Assembly (NCBI RefSeq): GCF_021347895.1
Contig: NC_067118.1
Coordinates: forward strand, 14,449,015-14,513,014
Length of the DNA stretch: 64,000 bases
From: Acanthochromis polyacanthus
Lineage: Eukaryota; Chordata; Actinopteri; Pomacentridae
Direction of reading: 5' to 3'
Shown: piece by piece, positions 10,701-30,716 of the stretch
How the letters are laid out: the number at the start of each line of letters is the position of its first letter
Position numbering within the stretch: the first letter of the stretch is position 1
Notes under the pieces: model-generated
The model's input: the letters and a program-made list of their open reading frames with translations, nothing else
The model's database searches: none
Told to the model about the DNA's origin: nothing
Translations under genes and position numbers: made by a program

Positions 10701-11611
10701 AATGGGCAGACAGGGAACTACAAGGTTTTACGAAAATGGCGCACTGCCAAACAGAGTGCGAATAAACATGAATCATAAACAGATCCCACTAATGAGCCTG
10801 CAAAAAAAACTACACAATTTTAACGAGAGCAAGAGGGCTAACCCACGAAAGGTACAACCTAGGCAAGAGAGCTAGGATACAAAAGGTGCAGAAATTCTAC
10901 AGGGGAATTTACGCTATGTATAAGGAGATGGGAATCCACATATATATGCTAGATGACAGCCAGGCAAGAGGGTCTTTCCAGTTAATTGTAGCCCACTTTT
11001 AGATCACTTAGTTACATAATCAGTTACTTCAGATTTGTATATTGCCGTTTTGAAAAACTTCTAAAACAAAAAAGGTGTACCACAGTGTGGAGACCTGATT
11101 TTGATGTGAACTGCTTTTAGTCAAAAGAATTAAATTTTCTGTTACATTTATACATTATATTACCCAGAACAACTTAAATCTACTTGTCAGTTATATTCCT
11201 GCCTCATCATGTGTACATTCTGAGCTTATTTGTGTGAATCTTTGAAATGTCACAGAAAAAACAATTGTCCATGTTCTCTTCCGATATGAGCAATTTAACC
11301 CTCTATTGAGACAGCTTTTATTGTTGTGTGACATTTTTTTCTAAAGAGAAACTCAAAATTAAGAAATATGACAAAGTTTCGGTGATGAAATGACGACAAG
11401 AAAAACTTTAAAATGCAAATTAGCCTGATTTTATCTTGTCTTTCCATGATTCATTCATTCAAATGAGATACTTTGAAAACCACCTAATCTGACACAGCAG
11501 TTAACAATCTTTCGCTAAACCGAACCAAAGCTGTTATCAAAATCTGACTTTACATAAGATGTGTTGTTCATGTAAAGCACTTATTAAAACCATTCTTACA
11601 AAATGCTTTAA

Positions 11612-11687
<76 letters not shown>

Positions 11688-12817
11688 AAAATACACAATC
11701 ATGTAAAGAGCAATAAAAACAAATAATGAATGATTTAAAAATACACAACATTGTCAGGATTAAGATAAGGGGCATGACGATTTTCTTTCTTTTTTTCTTT
11801 TTTAAATTAAATGCTCTGATAATATGCAAAGTGGCATCTTATCATGATGCTAGGCCAGTTCTGTCACATCATTGTGACGATGAGTGCTAGTCTCAGGGTG
11901 AGGCTTTCACAGGGCAAAAACACTAAGTATCGCTCAGAATACCCATAATCAGAGGAGGGAGCTGGTTTTTGTCATGATTAGTCAAAGAAAGCTGCATGGA
12001 GTCAGGTACAGTTTAATGCTAGAAAAATACGCACTCATTGTGGAAGCAGGGGGCATTGGAAACCTAAATGCCCTGTTAAGTCTAGCTCCAAAAGGGAGTT
12101 TGGTGGTGCTCAGGTTAAGTGTTTTTGCTCGTCAGAAATATAGTATATGCGGTTCCTCCTCGTCTCCTCTCTCCTAATTTTTCTCTGTGTACAGGTGGAA
12201 CCTTGACTGGATTATAGCTGTGCTCAGTCTGATTGCTCATGTTTATTGCCTGATTGGCCATGTGTGAGCGGTGATGAGTGACAATATGGAAACGGTAAAT
12301 ATCCTGAGATTACCCTTCTCTCACTGCACTGCTTCTGGGGATTACTTTCTATGATGGAATGGTGGAATGGGTGACTGTGTGCAGTGTTTCCCTGGTGTTT
12401 TCACAGCCTGTGCATTTACACAGGCTTTGTGCTGTGGGGAGGCAGAATCTGAATCTGACCAGAGTAGCACAGAGGATAGTGGGACCTATATATGAATCTG
12501 TTTCATCAATTTCACACAGTAACCTTACAGAGGAACAACAAGCTGAGCCTACTCTTAGTAACACTTAGTTTGACAGTGCACTTTTGGAATGGGAAGAGCC
12601 CAGCAATTTTCTGTTTACAAAACAAGTTTCTGGTCAGAAAATCTTGTTTTTCAGATTACTGTCCTGCTCAGATTCCAGTAGGATGTGCTGAAGAAGTCAC
12701 ACCAGTCTGGGGTTTTGTAAGATGCTTGATTACATATTCAGCTACTTCTTTTCTCCTCATTTGTAGAAGAATGAAGAAGAATGTGTCTTTGGACGATAGT
12801 CCTTCAATAAGTTCTTG
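10701..12817. other. No gene seen; contains a CA microsatellite
   Basis: AT-rich sequence with an AC-dinucleotide tract at 11615-11685. Frames at 11608-11829 and 11974-12564 have no recognisable content. Confidence 0.4.
11615..11685. repeat. (AC)n microsatellite
   Basis: About 71 bp of perfect AC dinucleotide repeat. Confidence 0.97.
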
Positions 12818-13343
12818 GCCTCACCGGGAAACAAGGTGCATAACTCCCATTTTGTGGCAAAACTATATACTACAAAAGCCTTTTATTCCAGTCCACAAAA
12901 CTTAAGCACAGCACAGGTAGCAGTCAGCACCTGTGTGAGGTAGAGGATTGTCTTGGAGCAGCACACCAGCTTGAAGCTTTGCTCTTCTTTTTTCTTTGAT
13001 TATTTGAAACATTTGAGCTTTTGTGGACGGTGATATAGGCTTCATTATATGAAGAGTTCATTTGCAAAAACAGGTAACTCCATTTTCAGAAAACTAATTT
13101 TTTATTGTTTACTTGAGATAATACTAATAATAACACTAAATTTATTTTTTCTCTATTTTGTCATGTATATTTCTACTGAGTCAAATCCACTTAACTTCAG
13201 TTTGATTTATATTATCTCAAGTAAGCATTAAAAAAAGAAGTTTCCTGAAAATTTATCAAAACGGAGTTATCTGTTTTGCAAATGAACTCTTCATATTGTT
13301 ATACGACAAAATGGGAGTTACGTCCTTTGTTTCTGAGTGAGGT
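12818..13343. repeat. Nested inverted-repeat element
   Basis: Two inverted pairs share one centre. The inner arms contain ATGAAGAGTTCATTTGCAAAA at about 13049 and its inverse near 13270-13297. TACTTGAGATAATA and its inverse lie closer to the centre. The outer arms carry CATAACTCCCATTTTGT at about 12839 and its inverse near 13302-13320. No coding content. This is either one long imperfect palindrome or one MITE inserted in another. Confidence 0.6.
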
Positions 13344-13459
13344 GGAGAACTTTTTAATGACCCTCATATATTAGAACATGCCACACATGTTGAATGACAT
13401 GAAAATTTAACCAGAGAATTAAACTGGTTCTTCTGTTTCTCAGTCCAGCAACTATGCAG

Positions 13460-13770
13460 CCATATAGAGTGTTGGTCCTTATTTGCTTACAGTAATGTGT
13501 CAAAGAACAAGATATCCTGCAGCGTAATAATTAAGGCCATTACTGCCAAGTCCATGGCCAAAGCATTGACAGACTTCATTTCAGTCTGTTAATTTCAAAG
13601 GTGATTCAAAATGATCAGGACTAAATTTTTTGTCCCATCTGTTTGCAGCTCTGGTTGAAACATATGAAGGCTTCTGCACACCATTGTCATAGCCAGGGGA
13701 CATTAGAAAGGTTTCAGCAAACTTTGAACTTTCTGCTGCGGGGATAATGTGTTGAGGGCTTAGCCTCCTA
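13460..13770 (+). pseudogene. Ty3/Gypsy integrase core relic (upstream of RT)
   Basis: The frame around 13478-13528 reads YLLTVMCQRTRYPAA, the conserved start of a Gypsy integrase catalytic core. It continues, after frame changes, through a KALTDFIS stretch, a segment like the QSDQG.NF motif (about 13612-13640), and a GALERF-like block near 13700. Stops and frameshifts make it inactive. It lies about 700 bp before the reverse transcriptase relic on the same strand. Canonical Gypsy elements have integrase after RNase H; the Gmr1-like group has integrase first. Confidence 0.65.
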
Positions 13771-14439
13771 ACCAAAATGTCTGTATGACAGTAAGACTGA
13801 AGTTCAGCAATTTAGTCCCAGTGACCAGATTCTGGCTTCAGCCACTTGTTGGTGCTACATTTTAAGCTACATTTCCTGATACATTCACAGCTGTGTGCCA
13901 GGTTTCTGAAAATATTTATTTGTTGGCAACAGCAGAATGTAAAAAAAATGTCAGCACTCACTCCTACTGTACAGTTACAGTCTTGTGCAACAGGGAGACG
14001 TGTGCTGTTGCAGGTGTTAGCTGTTGATGCTGTGGGAGGGCATCCGTCTGTAAGCATGTCATTACCATATAAGGATGATGCCGTGGTTTGATCTGATGAG
14101 TGTATGTGACTTAAAAGAACTCTGAAACAATTAGCAATTTGAAGACTTTGTGGAGGAGTGGTGCATTCAGTTGTCTGTTCTTTTCATTGATCATTTGTGT
14201 TTATTTAGGTATCTTCCACCTGGTACACAATTGATAGAGCATAACATTGAAATTTGTCACACACAGACAAACTGCCAGTATCAGATGGAAAGTGCAAGGT
14301 AATAGAACAAGAGATTAGATATGTACTTTACAATAGTACTGCTCAACCGTCATCTTTCAGCTAGTCGGCTCCCTGTTTGCTTGTGAATAAAGCAGAGCTT
14401 GAGACAAATCCTTTAAGTCCTTTTATCTTAAAATATGAT

Positions 14440-15110
14440 GGGTTTTAGCTTGCAGAATGCAATAGCAACGATTCAGCAATTTATCAAAATGGTTGTGTTG
14501 GGGCTGGAAAGCTCTGTTGTGTAACTGCATGAGATTGTGATCTACAGTACTACAGAGGGAGGTTCATGACCATTGCATCAGGGGGCTGTTTAATCAACTG
14601 TGTACAGGGCACCTTACAGTTGACCTAGCAATGTATGACTTTGCCAAGGCTACTGTCACTTACCTTACAAAGGTAGTTCAGCAAGACCAGGTACAAGCAA
14701 AAGGAACTGTGACTGAGAAAGATCCAGTTGCCACAACCAAGAACGAGCTGATGCATTTCTTAGGTCTGTGGGGTTAGTAAGGTGGAGTATATTTAAACAG
14801 TTTATAATGTCTGTAAGTCTCTGAAAATGTTGAGGCTTGTGTTCTCTTTCTGTCCTCCAAGCACCACATATGACCTGTCTGTTCAAGCTGGATGAATGCC
14901 TGTATTGCAGGAGTGGATACGGTATGGTTTCAGACTGACAAGGATGGGGTTGGTTGTTCTGTGAGTGTTTTTCTGGAGAAAAAGTTGAATTCACAAGACA
15001 TGTAGAAGAAGAGTCTTGTTTTCATTTGGCAATTGTAGCACTTCAGTTAAAGTATACTTTGACTGGATGTGAGTATAAGCCACCACTCATTTCAGCCGGC
15101 TTTCTCCTTT
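14440..15110 (+). pseudogene. Ty3/Gypsy reverse transcriptase-RNase H relic, paired with upstream integrase
   Basis: GLQNAIATIQQFIKMVV (about 14450-14500) corresponds to the G-RNAPATFQRL region of RT. LAMYDFAKATVTYLTKVV (about 14622-14676) and ATTKNELMHFLGLWG (about 14733-14778) match the RT C-terminus and connection. Further on, QTDKDGVG and EKKLNSQ fit the RNase H start and LVFIWQL fits the ALALIWAL helix. Many stops are present. The 109-residue minus-strand frame at 14665-14994 is its shadow. Confidence 0.72.
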
Positions 15111-20968
<5,858 letters not shown>

Positions 20969-21619
20969 ACAGCAACTGTATTTTTGTAAGTTGTATTTTC
21001 TACAGAACATTATTGACGTGTGTGGGTTTTCTTGGGTAATTTGAACAGCTTCTGAAAAAAGAGATGGTGCTAACATTTTTTTTAGCTTTTTCTATCAGCA
21101 CCACAGTAGTTCTAGTCGAAACGTCAACTGAATGTGACCTACAGCATTTACCAAAAGGAAGCATATACATATGTCTGTGATTTTGGTGTACCAACTCTAT
21201 AAAGGACCACAGTAGTTGCAGTCACGTATAGAATAAGACTGTGCTTACATGAGAAAACAAAGACAGTTTTTTTTATCAAGCAACTCATCTCAAGCCATAG
21301 ATGCATCACTGGTACACTGTCTGAAACTGAAAATGGTCATTCAAGAGGATTTAAGCTGATTTAAATCCTCAGATAGGTTTCAGTGGATGTCCAGAAGGCA
21401 AAAAACACAATGGCTAACTGATCAAAACAGTTAATTCCAATGAAGAGACATGCCTCTTTCTTAGAAAAGCACCCGAGAACACTTGATATTATATTCAAAT
21501 TTTCTTTCATCAATGCTTCAAAGTAATCCCATTTGATGAAAAAAGGGAACCCATTTGTAACAGATGTGGGATGTTATGTAACACAGAAAGGTGTTTGAGG
21601 TTTCATGCATTTCTTCTAG

Positions 21620-21803
21620 AGAAACAGCTGAATTAGACAAATACCTGTGTGAAACAATCACCCTGCTGCTGATGGAAGAACATTTAGACAGAAGCAGGTT
21701 CAATACGAAGGTGGAAAAATCTGTTGTTTTGCTGAAGCTGTCACAGCGCTTCTCCATATCCTGCTGGGGGTATAAATACTGCGTGGATTTCTCTTTAATG
21801 TGA
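21620..21803 (+). other. Exon-like open frame, unassigned
   Basis: A TTTCTTCTAG acceptor precedes an open frame of about 60 codons with charged, helix-like sequence (ELDKYLCETITLLLMEEHL, then KVEKSVVLLKLSQRF). It ends at a TGA at 21801-21803. I do not recognise it. A GTGAGT donor at about 21831 lies beyond the stop. It could be a terminal exon, a retroelement scrap or chance. Confidence 0.22.
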
Positions 21804-21991
21804 TCTGTTTCTCTGAGACGGCTATCAGGTGAGTGCTGATGGTATACTTTTATTACGTTTTTTCTAGTGCCACCACTAACATCTAGCACCATTAACAATT
21901 TTATACATGGCAAAATTATGACATAATTAAAGATTTAAATCTAAATTAGTTTTTCTGTCAAACAACAGAAACTATTCATGCAAATCCTACC

Positions 21992-21994
<3 letters not shown>

Positions 21995-22035
<41 letters not shown>
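21995..22035. repeat. (AT)n microsatellite
   Basis: About 40 bp of alternating AT. Confidence 0.95.
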
Positions 22036-22044
<9 letters not shown>

Positions 22045-22146
22045 ATAAGATTTTATTTACATTGAAATACGAATTCCCTTTTTTATTTTAACATTTTTTA
22101 TTAATGTTTTTATGTGTTAACATTCAAATTTTGCAATTTTCGTCAG

Positions 22147-22301
22147 AGCGAGGTCTGTCTGCCACCCCTCTTAAAATTCTAGTTGCTGAAAACCAGATTT
22201 CCTGTGGAATAACTCCCTCTCTGAATCATCAAGTATCTCCCACAAAGAATCTGAGAAAAGGAAGACTGGGGCTAGCAGGAGGTTCTGCACACGGTGCTAC
22301 G
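22147..22301 (+). other. Candidate orphan coding exon
   Basis: The segment is bounded by an AG acceptor (TTTTCGTCAG) and a strong donor (G|GTAAGCACA). Of the three plus-strand frames only one is open. It reads SATPLKILVAENQISCGITP and continues with a basic SPTKNLRKGRLGLAGG stretch, the composition of a real disordered protein region. It would enter in phase 1 and leave in phase 0. No neighbouring exon is identified and I do not recognise the protein. Confidence 0.3.
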
Positions 22302-25039
22302 GTAAGCACAGATCTCACAGCTTTCCACTAAAACTTCAAATACAGAGGGATCTGAACAGAAATAATAGAAAAAAAACATTAAATATGTGTGGAATTATAG
22401 TATGTGTTCAGTGAGAGCAGTTTGAGGGCGTGCGCGAGGGCATACGATTGTGGAGTCTGTACATGTACAAGCATTTGAAGACATCAACATATTAACAAAA
22501 GATATAAATGTTGTGCCACACACAAAAGTTTTCATAGAAAAGCAAGCGACTTTATTTGGCTGAAAGACCTAAAAATCAGTTTTTGATGCAATTTAACATT
22601 ATTATCCTGACATTTATAAAATGGTTGCAGAGGACTGAATAGCGTGACACGCGTGGTGGGTTTTCTTTTGATTAAACTTCAGCTGGAGAGATTTTGGCGA
22701 ATTCAAAGAATTCCATTCACACATTTCCCCAAAATGATAAAGTTCTTCTTAGTAAAATGACAGTTATAATTTTGACAGATATGCTCAGTACTGTGAAATT
22801 AAGTTAGCAAGATTTTAAAAACTCATCAGCAGAAGATCTTATGAAAATGGTGCTGTGGTGGTTTCTGGGTGCACGTCATATTGTAGCAAATGGCAGAAAC
22901 AGTAAAACTACATCACTTTGTCAGACTTTATCAGATTATTCATTTAAAGCTAATTTATTATTTTTGAATTTGATTTAAAATATACTCATTTACCAAAGTG
23001 AATTTAAAAACCAAACAAGGTACTGTACAGGACACAAAATATGTTAATGCCTTCTACACCCCCTGTCAAAAGTTTTGAGTCACTTTCTCATTCAAATAAA
23101 TTAGAACCTGTCTCAAAACTTTTGACAGGGGGTCTATCTATCTATCTATCTATCTAGTATTGTATTATACCCTTGAATTCAGCAAATGTGATGCAACAAC
23201 ATGTGATGTCTGTTTTTATTTGACCCTAGAAAAAAGATTAGAAAACAATGAGTCTCCTACTCATCTATCTCTATATAGATATATATGAATTTCTAGGTAT
23301 CATCTGATTATAGATAACAGGTGTCCAGCATTAAAACAAATTAATTATTTAATGCATTAAAACATATGCAGAATGAAGTGTGTTTTTTGTGCTTTGTGAT
23401 TTTGCCCAGAGCGGACGCAGACAGACTTCATATAAAAAAAGTATTGAGAAGCATCTCAGTGTCTGCAAATGTACGGTCTTTATTTAAATGAAATGCTCCT
23501 TACTTCATTCACTGCACATTATAGTGCAGTGAAGAAATTATTAAAACAAAATTAAAACTCCACAGTTTTATATAACAAATGTGATCCTACATTTTTTTAA
23601 AAAAGTCACATGTTGTTATAGTGTAGTGGAAGAAACTGATATTTTGGAAGCTGGTCTTAATCTATTTGTATGTGTTCACAACAAAGATTGCTCCAGTTGT
23701 GTGTGGCCTAGCACATAGCCCATCTACTCATTTTTTTTTATATATTTCTAAAACATTTCATTGACTTTGAAGTCTCTTAAATACATATTTGATGCACTGT
23801 AGTCTGATGTGCTCACATCAGTACAATAAATATAGGAAAATTTTCACCCTGAAATTTAGCGTTGTCCTGAACAAGGCAGGACTTCTTTTCTGCTTTACTT
23901 ATTACTAATTGGGTCAGCAAAACATACAGCTCAGGTAAAATGTCAGATTAACCACGCTTTCCACACGCAAAGATACACACAGACACACACTTCCATCCAC
24001 GATGACTCATATGTCCCTTTCACCCTTTAGAGTCATACTTTTTACAACCCAGAACAAAGGTGTTCATATAGCCAAGACATCAGTCTTGTAGATGAGGAGG
24101 CTTTTAGTGTTTGTGTTTGTTCTGTCTGTGTGAGGTGTGTTACTGTGGAGCTTTATATATTGTCGGAGAGATGGACTGATGTCAAGCAATTCAAGTGCAT
24201 GTTTTGCTGTCTACCGGCTTTTGTAAAAGCTGTTGCTATCTTCTTAGTTAGGAGAATTTGTGAGACTTTTATTTTATTTTTAAATTCCCCTAACAGAACA
24301 CATTTCCAAAATAACAGTTAAAAGCTTACTCTCTGTTTTTTCTCCCTGCTTTGGTATGTTAGGCTACATGTGACATGCATCCTGAGTAATTCATTGTTTA
24401 CCCAATTAAACTGCCTGATATTTATCAGCGTTGTTTTTCTAACTTGCTGACAAGTAGTCTCCAAAACTCTTTTCCATCACTGTCCGAAAGAAGAGTTGAA
24501 GGGTTCATTTTGTAATTCACAGTTTGACCTGATAGTGGCAGTGGTGTCTCCCTGTTCCATGCCTAAACCTAGACACAGTGATACAGAAGTGCGCCCATTT
24601 GGCTTGTTGTCACTGTAAGGTGATGGAGCTACAGCTGGATACAGCTTTAGTCTGCATCATCTGCAGTTGAAGATGCACATGAAACTGCTGATGAGGAGGA
24701 ATTATTTTGTTCACCATTTATGAATCAGGTCATTGAAAAAGGAGAACCAGAAGCATATTGTTTGTAGCCTTTTGGGTTGATCGGCATCCCTCTGTGAAAG
24801 GTACAGTTATCAGTCTAAGCTGAGAAATATTCATTCAATCAGTTTTGCAAGTTGGTTTTGTTAATGCTACACTGTGTTCAGTTTAAAGACAATATGACTT
24901 TAATGCATGGCCTGAGCTGTCCTATTTAACTGCCAATTTACACAATAGTGTCAAATAAAATGACCAGTGAATTTGAATTTGTGTGCAGAAATGCAATTTT
25001 CAAAATCTGTAAAAAAAAAAATATCTTACTACTATAATA
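22302..25039. other. No gene seen; short hairpin and tetranucleotide repeat inside
   Basis: AT-rich sequence. The hairpin at 23059-23132 and the following (TCTA)n tract at 23133-23156 are listed separately. No other supported feature. Confidence 0.4.
23059..23132. repeat. Perfect 21-bp inverted repeat (minimal Tc1-like MITE)
   Basis: CCCCCTGTCAAAAGTTTTGAG at 23059-23079 is exactly inverted at 23112-23132, with a 32-bp loop. The arm resembles Tc1/mariner terminal repeats (compare 55532). It is followed directly by a TCTA tract. Confidence 0.75.
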
Positions 25040-26541
25040 TGTTACAGTTTTTCTCAGTTGTTTTGGTACATTTCCCGAGTCATCCTCGACATTTGCAAAA
25101 CAGTAAGTGCATTTCTCAAAACAATTCGTAGAAATAGCAAAACACCATGGATTACCTGCAAAAGCCAGTCTCTTGCTCAAAATCCTTAGTTCAACTCTCA
25201 AAAGTAAATATTTGTGTCAATGAACATGTCAGTGCCATCAGAATGTCAAGTCCTTGTGTCATTGTGTGTGGATAAGACCATCAAATTGCTTAGTCACGTT
25301 GTCTTTATTACAGTGAACTCTGGAGGGATGTTCTGATGTAAACTATGGCTAAAGTTTTGTTGACAATTACTGTAAATTGTAAGTTACATCTTAGTGTATG
25401 TGGGAGACTGATTGCAAGAGACTGGACAAGATTCACATTTACGCTTTTACTGTTTGTGTTGCGGGCTGCACAGTGGTATAGTGGTTAGCACTTTCGCCTT
25501 GCAGCAAGAAGATCCCCAGTTCAAATCCCGGGGTGGGCCTGGGATCTTTCTGCATGGAGTTTGCATGTTCTCCCTGTGCACGCGTGGGTTTTCTCCGGGC
25601 ACTCCGGCTTCCTCCCACAGTCCAAAAATATGCTGAGGTTAATTGATTATTCTAAATTGCCCGTAGGTGTGAATGTGAGTGTGATTGTTTGTCTGTATAT
25701 GTAGCCCTTTGACAGACTGGCGAGCTGTCCAGGGTGTCCCCTGCCTTCCCCTGAGTCAGCTGGGACAGGCTCCAGCCCCCCCCCCCCCGCGACCCTAGTG
25801 AGGATAAAGCGGTGTATAGAGGATGGATGGATGTTTGTGTTGCAATTTGTTGACAGACCATGTCATTGCGATACACAAAGAAAAACAGCGCTGCATAGCA
25901 CAAAGAAAAAACAAAAAAACAAAAGTAGAAATGTGAACATAGGACAATCTCCTTAGGGAAAACTGTACATGCAGTGCTGTAGAAATTACAGCACAGTGTT
26001 CCTATACCTCCTGACATTCCTGTTTGTTGGGCCTCAAATTCTCATCTACATCACAAATATCTCCTCTTGCGTCTTTGAGCAGTTTCAGAAAAACCCTAAC
26101 CCTTCACACATTTCCCTTCATAGAGAAATTCAAATTCACTTGGAAGCAATGTACCAATGCAGGACAGACTTAGATTTAAAAAAAACGTCTAAGAGAAATG
26201 CAAAGAAATGTACTTGACATATTATGACAACTTGTTCAACCTTTTTGCATGTAAAGACTTATGAGATGAACTAATGCCAAAATGTTGTGGGGGTGAGGCT
26301 ATTCAACAGAGACCCATTACAATACATTTTGATCAACATGACATAAGCATTTGATAATGTATTAAACAGCAAAACATAAGCATTTGCATGGATGTACCAA
26401 AGCATTTGCAACTTGTTCAAAGAAATTAGAAACTGCATTGTGCACAAGTGACACAATGATGTGAAGACTGAACAAGCAGTTTTGAGAATTTCAATTGTGA
26501 TCTGAGAAATGTACCAAAGCAACTGAGAAAAACTGTAACAT
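25040..26541. mobile_element. DNA transposon remnant with TGTTACAGTTTTTCTCAGTT ends, split by a SINE
   Basis: The left end, TGTTACAGTTTTTCTCAGTT followed by GTTTTGGTACATTTC, returns inverted at the right end (about 26495-26541) with few mismatches. The interior lacks a recognisable transposase. A SINE (25463-25831) is inserted, so this element is older. The superfamily is not recognised. Confidence 0.6.
25463..25831 (+). mobile_element. tRNA-like SINE, copy 1
   Basis: The element begins GGGCTGCACAGTGG. It has an A-box-like TATAGTGGTTAGCA (25477-25490) and a B-box-like AGTTCAAATCCC (25518-25529), which fits a tRNA-derived RNA polymerase III promoter. It ends in a GGATGGATGG tail. A perfect 12-bp direct repeat, TGTTTGTGTTGC, flanks it at 25451-25462 and 25832-25843, as expected of LINE-driven insertion. 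A poly-C run lies near 25780. Three more copies occur in the window. Confidence 0.8.
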
Positions 26542-26866
26542 AGATATTCAGTGACAGCTATTGTTTTCAGCAGTATCCAACCCTGATTGTTGAGAAGCAT
26601 AGGCTCGTCTAAATTTGTGTATTAGAGGAGAGAAAAGTCTGTATTCATTTGTATGAGACAGGAAAAGAAAAACTTGACTTGAGAATATGCTGGGAGTTGT
26701 GGGAACAGGTGTGTATTCTTGAAACAAGCTCGTTAAGATGCCATGTTGTCTGAGCAAGTCTTCAGGCAAAAGTGTTCATAGCTGTTCTGAAAGGTCATAG
26801 ATTAAGGAAATTATCAAGTTGATTTCTTGATAAAATGAGTCTGTTAAAGTACTGCACACTTTAATG

Positions 26867-28815
<1,949 letters not shown>

Positions 28816-28886
<71 letters not shown>

Positions 28887-28891
28887 TGTGT

Positions 28892-28922
<31 letters not shown>
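28816..28922. repeat. Compound (TC)n-(TG)n microsatellite
   Basis: About 65 bp of TC repeat followed by about 40 bp of TG repeat. Four overlapping frames on both strands are translations of the repeat. Confidence 0.97.
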
Positions 28923-29710
28923 ACAGAGAGACAGAGAGCACCTGTGAACAACCACAGCCTCTTTTTGAGAAGGGTTGCTGCATTTCTTGTTGAATGTTTT
29001 GAACCACTGAAGACTTTAATGTTTACATGTCTGCAGTGAATGCTGAATTCTGAAGCTGGAGCGTATGCATTATTTTTCAGATAACCACACAGCTCTAATT
29101 TCAACTTTAACCCAATAGAATATGTGGTATTTCAAATATGGACGAGCAGTAATGTGATGTTTATGCCTAAACATAGTTGCTTTGTCCAAACATAATATAT
29201 TTTACAGAGAAACCAATACATTCCAAGAAAAAATATTTTTGAGCACACAAGTTAAAGATTCAGTTAGAATGTTTACCGTTTAACAACTGTCACTTACTAT
29301 TTTGCAGTACGATGAGCTCCACAGTGTTATAAGTGCAGCAAATCATGGCAGTCATAGCCTGACAGTACAGATGTAACAATATCGCATTGCATAATCACAA
29401 GCAAGTCTTACTAATTTACTAAAGTGTTGAGAGTACAACACCGAAGCACAAATGTAATGAATGTGATGCTGGAATTATACTGAAAAGCAGAAACTGATCT
29501 GGTTGTTGTGGCCGTGTCAGTTCCAAAAGCCAGGAGCAACTACATTAACAGCTGCCTGTTGAACTTGTCAGGCCATGAAGAAGCTTTAAAAGAATTTCAA
29601 TTTGATGTTCTTCTAAAAATGTATGTCAGCAATAGTAGATAATTTAGTGACATGTGCCATGCCTTGCACGATGTGTCACAAGTTGTTGTTTTTTTATTAC
29701 AAAAATACAT

Positions 29711-30600
29711 ACAGTCAGGACCACAAATATTTGGACACTAACACAATTATCAGAGGGGAGCTTTAAGATGTGCTTTAAGTGCAGGCTGTGAGAATAAATT
29801 TGAGGGTATTTACATCCAAATCAGGTGAACTCTGTAGGAATTACAATACATTTTAGATGTGTCCTCCACCTTTTTAAGAGATCAAAAGTAATTGGACAAT
29901 TGGCTGCTCAGCTGGTCCATGGCCAGATATGTGTTATTCCCTCACTGTTTCATTTATAAGGAGCAGATAAAAGGTCTAGAGTTCATTTCAAGTGTGGTAT
30001 TTGCGTTTTAAATCTGGTGAGGTCAACTCTCAATATAAAGTACAAAGAGCTGTCACTATCAGAGAAGCAAGCCATCATTAGACTGAAAAACCAAAACAAA
30101 CCCATCAGAGAGACAGAAAAAACATTAGGTATGGCCAAATCAAATGTTTGATACATTCTGAAAAAGAAAGAACACACTAGTGAGCTCAGCAGCTCCAAAA
30201 CACCTGGAAGACCCTGTAAAACATGTGTGGTGGATGATAGAAGAATCATTTCCCTGGTCAAGAAAACCCCTTCACAACAGTTGGCCAGAACAAGAAGATG
30301 TCAGTGAACCCAAAGGGTTCACCGCAAGATGTAAACCATTGGTGAACCTCAAAAACAGGAAGGCCAGATTAGAGTTTGCCTAAAAACTTCTAAAAGAGCC
30401 TGTGCAGTTCTGAAACAACATCCTACGGACAGATGAGACAAAGATCAACTTGGACCAGAATGATGGGAAGAGAAGAGCATGGAGAAGGGAAAGAACTGCT
30501 CAAGATCCATAGCAGGCTACATCATCAGTGAAGCATGGTGTTGGTAGTATAATGCTTTGGGCATGTATGGCTGTCAGTGGAACTAATTCTGTTCAGTACT
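29711..30600 (+). pseudogene. Tc1-like element relic (left end and transposase N-terminal half)
   Basis: A TA followed by CAGTCAGGACCACAAATATTTGGACAC is a Tc1-type left end. From about 30030 the plus strand reads KELSLSEKQAIIRLKNQN and KTLGMAKSNV, then SKTPGRPCKT and RRIISLVKK, the helix-turn-helix DNA-binding half. Beyond about 30330 it decays through frameshifts. The right end is missing. The element at 41898 has similar ends. Confidence 0.75.
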
Positions 30601-30716
30601 ACAGGACATCCCCAGAGGTCCTGTGTCCATGCCCAGCTGGATCAGAAGAGCTTTAGCAGTATAAAGGGGACCTACACAATATTAGGCAGGTGGTCATAAT
30701 GTTCTGCCTGATTGGT
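30601..30716. repeat. End fragment of another Tc1-like family
   Basis: The run GGGGACCTACACAATATTAGGCAGG and the following GGTCATAATGTTCTGCC correspond to the terminal segment of the family whose relic lies at 56290-57240. It directly follows the first relic. Confidence 0.5.

Noticed and set aside
14665..14994. 109-codon minus-strand frame
   Set aside because: It is the shadow of the plus-strand Gypsy RT relic.
25477..25529. tRNA gene
   Set aside because: A- and B-box-like motifs are present but there is no full cloverleaf; they are the head of a SINE present four times.
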